A DNA stretch of 64,000 nucleotides from Erodium maritimum (taxonomy: Eukaryota; Streptophyta; Magnoliopsida; Geraniales; Geraniaceae): the NCBI GenBank assembly GCA_963921825.1, contig OY997592.1, forward strand, positions 22,571,432 to 22,635,431, in the 5' to 3' direction. The notes under the pieces were generated by a model that ran no database searches, was not told where the DNA came from, and saw only the letters and a list, made by a program, of their open reading frames with translations. The translations under genes and the position numbers were made by a program. The first letter of the stretch is position 1; the number at the start of each line of letters is the position of its first letter. Shown in pieces: positions 55,100 through 64,000 of this stretch.

Positions 55100-56973
55100 A
55101 CTTGTAATTCCTTTCACGCTCTCTAATTTGTGTGCCTCTCTCTAGATATCGATCTAGCCCTAACCCTAGCCTCTACCATGTCGTCTTCTCCCCGCCTGCA
55201 ACTACCTTGACTGTTGTGCCACCTCCAACTGCCCTCGACATGTCACCTCCATTGTCTGTCGAGAAGCACTTCCCTACCCCCTCATAATGCCCCCCCAAAC
55301 CCCCTTCTGGTTCTGTACGCCCGATATGGGTTAGGAAGAAACGCAACCCTAAAGCATCTTCCTCTGTATCGTCGATCACGTCGCCTTCATCATCGGTCCT
55401 GTTTCTCCCACCTAGCCTTCCATATATAGTCAAGGCGGTGGTGGTTTTCTATCCTATGCTTGCACCACTAGACACGACCCAGCGAAGCTGAAGCGTGGTC
55501 GCCCTCTGAAGCATCTCAGTCATGTACTGTCACAGGTGATGATTGTGATGTCTCCAACCCCTGATGGTCCTGTTTCGGGGGTCATGGCGATTGTTAGGGC
55601 TCCGGATCAATCTATCTCAATGGTATCGGCGGATGAAGTTTCGACTAGGTCTCCAACTCCACCTATCCCATTATCGCCAATGGGGGATCTCTAGGCTGAT
55701 TTCTCTACATGCCACCTCATCGAGGAAGTAGAGATGGAGATTGTGATTTCGTATACCCCAGCGGACCAACAGGCAATGGCCCGGCTTCAATTTGGTATGG
55801 TGGGTCGACTGTTATCCCCCAACCCGCCCCAAAAGGACTCCATCCTCACGATCATTACACGTGCATGGGGCCGATCGGCCTCAGGTTTGGTAGTCAAGGA
55901 CCTGGAACCAGGTTCCTTTTCCTTCTATTTCCCATCCCATGAGGTTATGGCTTGGGACTGTAGTAATGACCCATGATGCTTCAATGGCCACCCACTACTA
56001 CTTGGAGAGATTGTGGATCTGATGGCTTGGAACCTGTCTAGGTTAGACGCATCCAGTTATGGTTGCACGCTCGAGGAGTTCATCGTCCTTTCCGGCGTAC
56101 CATGATTATGAGGTTCAGAGATTTCTTGAACTAATGAGGGTTACCCCCACCTATGAGCGCTTCTCATCCTTTTTCTTTAATTGTGGACGAACTGGACATA
56201 TGGTCCAGGATTATGATCGGGAGGTACCACGAACGCCCAAGTTTGATGACTCGATCTTGGAGTTCAAGGCGGGCAAGTTGGAGAAGACATGCACCACGGA
56301 TTGCGGTATGACCACACCACCACCACCACCACCACTAGGGTTCGCATTACTAACCTCGGACATGATACATAAGGATGGGTCGTCTCGGGGTAAGGGCCCA
56401 CTTGTAGCCTCAGACACAATACATAACCCATATTTCGGGGTTAAGGGTCGTATCGGGGTCGTCCTTACCCTCGCGGGGCTGGGTACTCTTCATAGGTAGG
56501 CCTCCTTGGGTCTGTCCCATATGTGAAGCTGTTAGACCCACTTGGAATGTCACCAGGCTCATCGGGCCAGAAGAGTGACACTGCGGGGGAGTCGCGTGAA
56601 AATCAGGCGAGAGTTGGGAAACAATCCCACCATGAAGGATGATAGGAAGCCATGGATTCGGGGACCTATTTTGGGAGGGTTCCCTGGCTCAAGCCTTCCC
56701 TCCCGATCAGACTATCAGGTTCAAGTTCGATCGCCCACTTCACGACAAAAAGAGTTCTTGGAGAGTAGGGATCAAGCAGCGTTTAGGCACTACTTTGAGC
56801 GGTTCTTGGCAGTTTGAGCTTTTTTAGTTTTAAGTATTGTTTTAGTTTTACTTACTGGTTATCAACACTGTCGCCTATTGCAGGACCGGTAATCTTGTCT
56901 CAAAGTTTTCTGGTCATAGACTTTTGGGGGGCTTTGACCGTTATAATGACTCTTTATTATCGCTTATTCTAAA
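55100..56973 (+). mobile_element. LINE with ORF1 only (DUF4283 type)
   Basis: Flanked by a 17-bp direct repeat with two mismatches (AAAAAGTTGTTTCTCGT at 55083-55099, AAAAAGTTTTTTCCCGT at 56974-56990), ending in an A run. After a CTAGCCCTAACCCTAGCC leader, ORF1 fragments read VRKKRNPKASSSVSSI, then a DUF4283 domain (MVGRLLSPNPPQKDSILTII, TRAWGRSASGLVVKDLEPGS, FSFYFPSHEVMAWDCSNDP). A zinc knuckle follows (FFNCGRTGHMVQDYD, the last Cys replaced by Tyr), and the C-terminus is RFKFDRPLHDKKSSWRVGIK. The 3' UTR follows directly. There is no EN/RT. Several stops, so an old copy. The interval to 57250 is non-coding. Confidence 0.75.
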
Positions 56974-57924
56974 AAAAAGTTTTTTCCCGTTGTAATTAAA
57001 GTTTTATCTGGGCTTTAATACTTCGACTCACATTTTTTCTTCAAAATATGACCTTTGATCATCTTGTGGCCTTAGTCCACCGCCTAAATTTTCTAGGGGT
57101 AGGGATGGCCCTAACATCGACAAGCTAGGGTTAAGGTTAAACGGGTTTAAAGAGCACATGGTACGAGAGCATGGAGAAGGGATATTTCATAAAATATGCT
57201 TCATAATGGTGTAATTTTGTTTACTATGCCAGTATGGTTCAAAATTTAAAAAAATATGTTTTTCAATTGTTTTAGTACAATAATACCTTATTATAATTTA
57301 AAAAATATAATTCATAGTTTATTAATTCATTTAAATCTATTTTCACAATAAATATTCAGTTTTTAAATAAAATATTTTATAAATTGTTAAAACTATACTT
57401 TATTTTCGTAAAAATCAAATTATTTTGATAAATATTTTTAAAAAGATAATTCAACGATAATTTTTCAAACAAAAATATTATACTTCATTATTTTCTTTCA
57501 GTTTTATTAATTATTAAATTCCTATTTTAATTCCTATTTTTTCAAATCGGATTATTTTGATAAATATAATTTGAAAGATAATTCAATTTTATAAAAATCA
57601 AATTTATTAGTTACTACATTCATATTTTACTTTTAATATAATTTGAAAAATAAATTAAAATCTGAATTTCATAATTAATAAAATATGAATGTAGTAACTA
57701 ATAAAATTAAAAAAATATTATTTTTATAAAAATCAATTTTATTTTTTACTAAATTCATATTTTACTTTTGATATAATTTGAAAAATAAATTAAAATCTTA
57801 TTTTCATAATTAATAAAATATATTATAAATTTAATTATCTTTCTAAAATTATTATCAGAGTATTCTGTTTTTTTAAATAAACTCAAATCTAATTTTTATA
57901 ATTACTAATATTAACAAAATAAGG

Positions 57925-59065
57925 AAAGGGCGAAGGTCTTGTTGGGGGAACCATGGTCTTTTGGGGACTTTTTAGTGCTGTTTACTGATCTGAGAGCTCA
58001 CATGCAAGCTAGGGATCTCGACTGTCATCATTTCTTTGTATGGGCAAGGGTATCCAATCTGCCGGTGGGGGCGTGGACGAAGGAGGTGGGTTTCAAGGTG
58101 GGGAATACATTGGGAGTCTGCCAAGCGGTGGACGTGGATAAGTCGGGTCTCTGCTGGGGAGACTTCATGAAGATCAGGATTAGGGCGGACATCAGAGTAC
58201 CACTGCAAAGCCAAATATGGTTTCGGCTATCAGAATCACATGTACGAACCCTTCTCTATGTGTCTTATGAACACCTTTTGGACCACTGTTTTGGCTGCAG
58301 TTGTGCGGGCCATCTATTCTCAGCCTGTCCGGTAGCCGAGGGTGTTAGGGGTCCATCGTTACGAGCACCAACGGACCCGAGATCAGCCTTGGAGAAGGCG
58401 AAACATGGGAAGGCTACGCCGCGGACAAACTGGACATATATGGGAGGAACCGGGGGAGTGACAACCAAACCTGCTAGACCACAGACGCCTCCTCAGGATC
58501 AAGAAGGAAGGACGTATAGGGGTCAGGCGGACCGTCAAGAGGAGGTATCAGTAGGATGGCTTCCTAGGGATCCTACATCGTCGTTGTTAGGGAAGAAAAG
58601 GCTGGAGAGGGACGGGGAACCTGAGGAATCAGAGGGATCGACGGCATCCGATGGGGCATCACAAGCACCCCCGCCTCCAGGAATGAGTCTCTGGAGTCTT
58701 AGGGAGGGGTTGGTCGACTGCACCACTTCCCTGGCAGAATGGTGGCAACGGTTCTGCCAACAGTCGACATGATTATCCCCTACCAGTTCGGGGTCAGTAC
58801 TCCCGCGTTTAGGAGCCCTACAAATATCAGTCAAGGGAGGACGACGCACGCTGACTTCCTGGGGGAGATATCGGTCCACCACTATAATCTCTCCACTTGG
58901 TCTGCTCGATCAGTGTATGTTGGTTGGAGCATGATGTATCGGTGTCTTTGGATGCTACCGCAGTCCCCCCCCCCCCCCCCCCCCTTTATGCCCATGAGTA
59001 ACATTTACTTTTCAGTTATTGCTTTCCAATATTATTTTAGTTTCTTGGTTTGTATGGTGGTAGTA
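57925..59065 (+). mobile_element. 5'-truncated LINE ORF1 copy
   Basis: Aligns with the LINE at 60741 from AAGGAAAGGG (61930 there) to the 3' UTR, and ends in the loop of the inverted repeat. It contains a 20-base C run (58965-58984) where the other copy has CAATCCCACATCCCCGACCGC. The 5' half of ORF1 is missing and no A-tail TSD is visible. Confidence 0.7.
57939..58772 (+). pseudogene. LINE ORF1 C-terminal part (DUF4283 tail, zinc knuckle)
   Basis: An uninterrupted frame of 277 codons starts with the end of the DUF4283 domain (LLGEPWSFGDFLVLFTDLRA) and continues VWARVSNLPVGAWTKEVGFK and VDKSGLCWGDFMKIRIRADI. A zinc knuckle of the CCHC_4 type follows (YEHLLDHCFGCSCAGHLFSA, C), then a long Arg/Glu/Pro-rich tail with GKKRLERDGEPEESEGS. 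It probably binds LINE RNA. It lacks a start because the element is 5'-truncated, and the 61699 copy encodes the same protein. Confidence 0.7.
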
Positions 59066-59411
59066 GTTAAATTTATAAAAAAACATATTACTTTGATAAA
59101 TAATTTTTAAAGATAATTAAATTTATAATATATTTTATTAATTATGAAAATAAGATTTTAGTTTATTTTTAAATTTAAAATTTAAAAAATAAAATAAGAA
59201 TTTAATAACTAATAAAATTGTATAAAATATATTTTATTTTAAAATCGAAATTATTTTTCAAATGTTACCGTTATAAAATTGAATTATCTTTCAAATTATA
59301 TTTATCGAAATAATCTGATTTAAAAAATAGGAGTTTAATAATTAATAAAACTGAAAAAAATAATAATGAAGTATAATATTTTTGTTTGAACAATTATAGT
59401 TGAATTATATA

Positions 59412-60672
59412 GGGTAAACTACAAATACATACCCCAAACTTGTCACGATTAACTAATACCTATCCTCATGTTTTTTTATAGATACATACTCAAATGTTCC
59501 GAAAATTAACGCAAAGCCCCTGCCGTCCAACTCCGTCAGTCTCATTTTTGTTAAATGACGAATGTACCCTCAACAAACTTTGAATATTACATAACCATCC
59601 TATTTTGTTATTTATTTAGTTTTTTTTTTAAAATAAACTCCCTCTCTCTCCTTCCTCTGTCGCCCTCTCTCTCTGCCCTCTCTCTCATTTCTCTTTCTCC
59701 TCCCCATCTCTCCTCTCTCTCCTCCCTCCACTGTCGCCCTTCTCTCCTCCCTCCACCGCCCCTCTCTCTTCCCTCCGTCGCTGCCTCTCTCTCCTCCCTG
59801 GGCCGCCGCCCCTCTCTCCTCCCTCCACTTCCCCTCTCACCTCCCTCTCTCTCCTCCCTCCACCGCCCCTCTCTCCTCCCTCTCTCTCCTCTCCCTCTCT
59901 CCTCTCTCCGTTGCGCCCCTCTCTCCGCGACCCACACATCTCACCTAGCTCCTTCTCTCCTTCTGCCTCAGTCTGGCCTCAAACCCATTCCGACCTTACA
60001 GTCTCACCTCCTTCAGTTTCGTGTTATCGATTCAATTTCCCCGAGAAAATTGTTGGATCCGTTAGAAAGGGGCGGTGGATTTGAGCTCGGAGTCGGCGAG
60101 GAAGAGGGGTAGATCCACGAGGCGAGGAAGATGAAACTGATTTTTTATTTTTTTTATTTACTGTTATTCGTTTTTTTATATATATGCAATATTAATAAAT
60201 TTTTAATTAATAAAAAAGGATTTCTACAAAAATAATAAAATTACATTTAAAATAAATCAATGAAAATAAGAAATATTAATAAAATTACATTTATTTGATT
60301 ATATTACAAAAAGAAGTATTAAAAATAACTAAGATAAATAAAACATTTTATATTTATTAAAAAAATAGTTAGGAATTAAAAAAAAATCAATTTTTTATTA
60401 AATATATAAAACAGAATTAATAAAAAATGTTATAAGAAATGATTTTTGTAAACAATGGTATTTTCGTAAATATATGAAAGATAGAGTTGGATTTGGGGTT
60501 AAGGGTATTGTGGGTATTTTTGAAAAAATTAACAGAAAATGGATGGAAAATCAGACGGCATGGGCTTTGCGTTAATTTTCGGAACATTTGAGTATGTATT
60601 GGTTAAAAAAAAACATAAGGGTAGGTATCAGTTAATCGTGACAAGTTTGGGGTATGTATTTGTAGTTTACCC
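59412..60672. mobile_element. Mutator-like element with long TIRs and a CT-rich core
   Basis: The ends GGGTAAACTACAAATACATA are identical for the first 20 bases, and the arms stay similar for about 115 bp to GCCGTC. The flanking 9-mers are AATTATATA (59403-59411) and AGTTATATA (60673-60681), eight of nine identical. The core has a ~300-bp CTCTCC tract and a short unique GC-rich segment (59940-60130). No transposase. The long TIR and 9-bp TSD indicate a non-autonomous Mutator-like element, possibly one that captured host DNA. Confidence 0.85.
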
Positions 60673-60740
60673 AGTTATATATTTTGAAATATTTATCAAA
60701 ATAATTAGATTTTTAAGAAAATAAAATAGAATTTTAAAAA

Positions 60741-63145
60741 AAACAGTGGATACGCAGCCGTGCTTTCTCTTCTAGGGTTTTGCAGGTTTTGCGAAGGTAG
60801 CCGTCTTCCATGGATCTCTCGATGACGATGGCGAGTGGAGAAGGCGGTGTGGCAGATGAAGTCCATTGGGGGCCGTGTCTGGTGGAGTCCGGTGAACGGG
60901 AAGGGTCTCCGGTGGCGGGGGACGACCTCGGTCGCGGATGGGTGGAGCCGGAGGAGGGGACGCAGCAGGGCTCTGAGCCTTCGGCGGAGGTGACGCCGGT
61001 GGAGGAGGTGACGCCGGTGGAGGAGGCCACGCCGGTGATATCAGATGGGCTTTGGTCGGGGAGGGCTTCGGGTCTCCCGGAGATGCAGTTCTCGGCCGCA
61101 CCAGTGGAGGAGGAGGGCTGGGTGGTGGTCGTCGTCTCCGATCCGGGCCGCCCACCCTCCGTCGCACGGCGGCGAAGGGCCCCAGGCCGCGCCGGCCGGG
61201 CGTTGGTGTGGGCCGGAGCAGGGTGGGGCAGGACGGTGCTGCTGCCGGTGAGGAGGTGGTGCATGGCGCGGGCGGCAGTCCGGTGGTGATCTCGTCGGAC
61301 TCGGTGACCGGGACGGATGAGAGGACGGGGTCACCGGAATCGGAGTCGGAGCTGGCGGCGAGGGCGGTGCCGGAGGAGGTGACTTGGCGGCGAAGACAGA
61401 GGAAGGAACCCATGGCGGCTAGGGTTTCGCCACCTCGGGCCAGGGAGGATGCGGGCTTGGGCCGAGGGCTCATGTCCGATGCCCGTAGGGCTGTTCATCC
61501 GCGGCCTGGGCTGGGCCCTCATCCGGGCTAGACCCGGGGAGGCGTGGGAGATGTGGCGACTTGGGCCGCCCGTTATGGAGCGGGTCGAGGTGCACATGGT
61601 GGACCGGGGGCGGATCCGAGGGCTGGGACGGGTCGGGTGCCTGGTTCGGTTATCAGGGGAGACCCACCAGTGGATAATGGAACTGATAGGGGGAACAGGT
61701 GGAGCTGGACCGTCAGATGGGGGCTATGCGGATCAGGGAAGTCGTGGTCCTAGTTCAGGAGGTTACGGGCAGGGGGAACTTATATAAGTATGCGCTGGCA
61801 GCCAAGGTCCTGACCTCCAGGAATGTCTTATGGAAGTCAGTGGTGGCACGCATGGAGGACGTCTGGGGTATGAAGGTGGAGGCGAAACCATTGGAAGGTG
61901 GTCTAGTGGCTTTTTTCTTCAGGACGGCTAAGGAAAGGGAAAGAGTTCTGCTGGGGGAACCCTGGTCTTTCAGGGACTCTTTGGTCCTGTTTACGGATCT
62001 GAGAGTGCACATGCAGGTTAGTGACCTGCAGTTCCACCATTTCTCGGTTTGGGCACAAGTGTCCAATCTTCCAATTGGGGCCTGGACGAGGGATGTGGGG
62101 TTTAGAGTTGGCAATGCACTGGGCGTCTGTCAGGGCGTAGATGTCGACAAGGATGGGCTATGTTGGGGGGACTTTATGAAGGTCCGGATCAGGGCAGATA
62201 TCAGGATTCCCCTGCAGAGTCAGCTTTGGTTCCGCCTCTCTGTCTCGCAGGTACGGGCCCGTTTGATTATTTCTTATGAGTATTTACCTGAACATTGCTT
62301 CGGTTGCTGCTGCGCGGGTCACCTCTTTCCGGTCTGTCCGGTTGTGGGGAGCTCGAGGGGAGTATCCCTGAGGGCACCAGGGGACCCGCGGTCGGCAATA
62401 GAGAAGGCGAAGCACGGGAAGGCCATCCCTGGAACGAACTGGACCTACTTAGGGGGGTCGGACAGAGGTGTCCGATCTAAAGAGGCCCCACGAACACCAG
62501 GGCGGAAGGAGGACCGGGGTTGTGGGGGCGCAGTCAAGCAGGGGTTGAGGAGGATCGGGACGCCTGGATGGCAAGGGATCTGGCACCGTCACTATCGGGG
62601 AATAAGAGGCTAGTGCGGGAGGAGGAGCCAGAAGAGGAAGAAGACTCGGCGGCGTCCAATGAGGTTTCACCTACAGCGGCGGGGGGCTCCAAGCACCCTC
62701 GCCTCCAGGAATGAGTCCGGCAGGGGCCAGGGAGGGTTTGGTCGGCTGTACCTTCTCCCTGGTGTATAGGTGGCATTGGTATCACCAACAGCTGACGTGT
62801 TACTATCCTACCACTTCGGGGTCAGCATTCCCGCGTTCAGGAGCCCTACCACTATCAAGCAAGGGAGGACGACGCACGCTGACATACCGGGGGAGTAATT
62901 GGTCCACCGTTGTTTACTTATCCTCTGATCTGCTCGGTCAGTCTCTTTTGGTTGGGGTATACTGTATCGGTATCCCCGGATGCTACCGCAATCCCACATC
63001 CCCGACCGCAATTATGCTACAGAGCACATTTACGCTTTATGCACTTGTCTTTCCAATTATTCTAGTTTGGTTTATGTACGGTGATTTCCCTCTGTGGAGT
63101 CCCAAGTTATTTTACATTAATGAATATCTCCATTTCCTCTAAAAA
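60741..63145 (+). mobile_element. LINE with ORF1 only, 17-bp TSD
   Basis: A 2.4-kb insertion between perfect copies of AAATAGAATTTTAAAAA (60724-60740 and 63146-63162), ending in an A run. It starts with a short leader (AGCCGTGCTTTCTCTTCTAG) about 65 bases before an ATG and ends with a 3' UTR (TTTTACATTAATGAATATC) and tail. It carries ORF1 only; no endonuclease or reverse transcriptase fits between the ORF1 end (~62710) and the tail. It interrupts the right arm of the AT-rich inverted repeat. Confidence 0.9.
60810..62713 (+). pseudogene. LINE ORF1 protein (DUF4283, CCHC knuckle), frameshifted
   Basis: The ATG at 60810 (CCATGG context) opens MDLSMTMASGEGGVADEVHW and an acidic Glu/Pro-rich N-terminus with repeated EEVTPVEE. 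The frame then shifts to one with SSDSVTGTDERTGSPESESE and again to one reading VHMVDRGRIRGLGRVGCLVR. From 61699 a 304-codon stretch carries DUF4283 (LTSRNVLWKSVVARMEDVWG, VLLGEPWSFRDSLVLFTDLR), WAQVSNLPIGAWTRDVGFRV and a CCHC_4 knuckle (YEYLPEHCFGCCCAGHLFPV, C). In the known family, ORF1 is an RNA-binding chaperone of the LINE. At least three frameshifts disable this copy. GC content is far higher than in the surrounding AT-rich arms. Confidence 0.8.
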
Positions 63146-63284
63146 AAATAGAATTTTAAAAACATTTTTTTTTCAGAACTGAATATTTATTTTGAAAATA
63201 GATTTAAATGAATTAAAAACTATGAATAATCTTGTTTAAATTAGAATGGGGTATTATGGTCCTAAATCAATTGAAAAACATATC

Positions 63285-63821
63285 ATACACGCAGCTATAC
63301 CCCAACCGCTTAAATATTACAAAATCACAGATCAGTATGAATATATGATACCGAGTGTTAGGGTACACTTGAACTGCTCAAATCCTTTCACACCCTATGT
63401 ATGTATGTGGTGCTGGTCTAGCTCTATCAAACAGAACTTGTATTATGCAACCAAGTTTTGTTTTCTCTCAGCATCCGTGTAGGTAATATATGTCTACGTA
63501 CATGAATTTTAGGGTACGATACGCGCTACAAAATCAGCAGAAACCAAATAAACCGGGGAAATAACTGAGGCAAACCAAACCCCCCAACTAAAAGAGCAGT
63601 TTGATCCCCGTAATGGCGTGTGGTAGCTTCTTTACACAAATTGAATTATTAAAGATGAAACCCGCTCTCAAAGCTGCTCCCAGGGATCCTATTCACCACG
63701 GTTGGGCAAAATTCTTCTTCCTCGAAACTAGTTGTCCGTGAGAAGAGAACAACCTCAAGTCCAAGTCTTGTGTAGAACAGCTATCATTGACCCCATATAT
63801 ATTTAACATACAGTACTCTAC
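63285..63821. other. Intergenic/3' UTR region before the EF-hand gene end
   Basis: No credible plus-strand gene; an open frame at 63246-63482 (+) is unlike known proteins. The right part (about 63560-63821) is presumably the 3' UTR of the minus-strand gene. Confidence 0.45.
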
Positions 63822-64000
63822 TTAGTGATCTGATGTTTCCAAACACTCTTCTGGATTGGCATAGAAGTAATCCTCTTCTTTGGGTTTGTCTACAATGGCC
63901 AACCTCTTCGTTGAGTTCCCCATACGATCTGCATGTGCTTCTTCCACGGCAGCAGAGAACTCATCCCAACTCAGTACTCCAGTTTTGTATTTGTCTATCA
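63822..64000 (-). CDS. C-terminal end of an EF-hand-like protein (partial)
   Basis: From the window edge the minus strand is open for about 59 codons to a TAA at 63822-63824. It starts inside an EF-hand loop, [12 protein letters not shown]: Asp at position 1, Thr at 5, Gly at 6, hydrophobic at 8, Glu at 12. Position 3 is Tyr rather than Asp or Asn, so calcium binding may be weak. An amphipathic helix ([20 protein letters not shown]) and an acidic, hydrophilic tail follow ([20 protein letters not shown]). Base composition and open frame look like a host gene rather than a transposon. I do not recognise the family; the rest of the gene lies beyond the window. Confidence 0.65.
   Translation of the reverse strand, partial: IDKYKTGVLSWDEFSAAVEEAHADRMGNSTKRLAIVDKPKEEDYFYANPEECLETSDH

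Larger units (their letters stand above)
57262..63284. repeat. Large AT-rich inverted repeat, arms split by insertions
   Basis: Left arm 57262-57885 pairs with the right side in three pieces: 59068-59411, 60673-60740 and 63147-63284. For example ATTCATTTAAATCTATTTTC (about 57323) is matched inverted at about 63196, and TATACTTCATTATTTTCTTTC (57479) at about 59355. The right arm is interrupted by a Mutator-like element and by a LINE. Arm length is about 0.62 kb. The loop holds a LINE ORF1 copy. This is either a fold-back type element or an inverted duplication. Confidence 0.8.

Noticed and set aside
59555-60112. 185-codon frame rich in Ser/Leu/Pro
   Set aside because: It translates a CTCTCC tract inside a Mutator-like element; low complexity.
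60734-61597. Long minus-strand Pro/Ser-rich frames
   Set aside because: Antisense shadows of the GC-rich LINE ORF1.

Overview
This is nuclear DNA of a flowering plant, most likely a eudicot. It holds a Dof zinc-finger transcription factor gene together with plant-type CACTA, PIF/Harbinger, Mutator, hAT, Ty1/copia, Ty3/gypsy and L1-type LINE sequences. I cannot name the species. Only two host gene signals are credible: an intact Dof5.4/OBP4-like gene (22776-23507, +) and the last ~59 codons of an EF-hand-like protein at the right edge (63822-64000, -). Nearly everything else is transposable-element sequence, much of it nested, and its order can be read from target-site duplications (TSDs) visible in the sequence.

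Layout. 1-3505: tandem array of ~1.05-kb units. 3856-7585: degenerate LINE (-), PIF/Harbinger ORF1-like remnants (+), and a mini-CACTA. 8548-19240: an old hAT-like element split by a 2.9-kb solo LTR (8933-11828), a 4.65-kb CACTA (11847-16499) that itself carries a LINE (12457-14090), and a cluster of three related inverted-repeat elements (16741-19050). 19330-21598: PIF/Harbinger ORF1 pseudogene with a Mutator MITE just after its stop. 21600-24280: the Dof gene and its flanks. 24286-39234: LTR-retrotransposon pile-up (two same-orientation gypsy-like LTRs, one inside the other, a copia pol end, two inverted LTRs). 39235-42940: start of a PIF transposase, then a 3-kb LINE that is nearly open. 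44050-50390: a broken second Dof copy on the minus strand, pulled apart from its own 3' flank by retroelements. 50969-56990: LINE sequences. 57262-63284: a large AT-rich inverted repeat containing two LINE ORF1 copies and a Mutator-like element. 63285-64000: intergenic DNA and the EF-hand gene end.

Two themes stand out. First, several LINE copies contain ORF1 (RRM or DUF4283 plus zinc knuckle), a 3' end and an A-tail but no endonuclease/reverse-transcriptase ORF. At least two are bracketed by perfect 17-bp TSDs, so they inserted in that form. They look like plant counterparts of the mammalian 'half-LINE' (HAL1) type. Second, the Dof gene and its ~1.4 kb of sequence (CDS, 3' UTR and downstream flank) were duplicated in inverted orientation about 26 kb away. 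One copy stayed intact and the other lost zinc-finger residues and was invaded by retroelements. Function beyond protein family, expression and age are not readable from one sequence.
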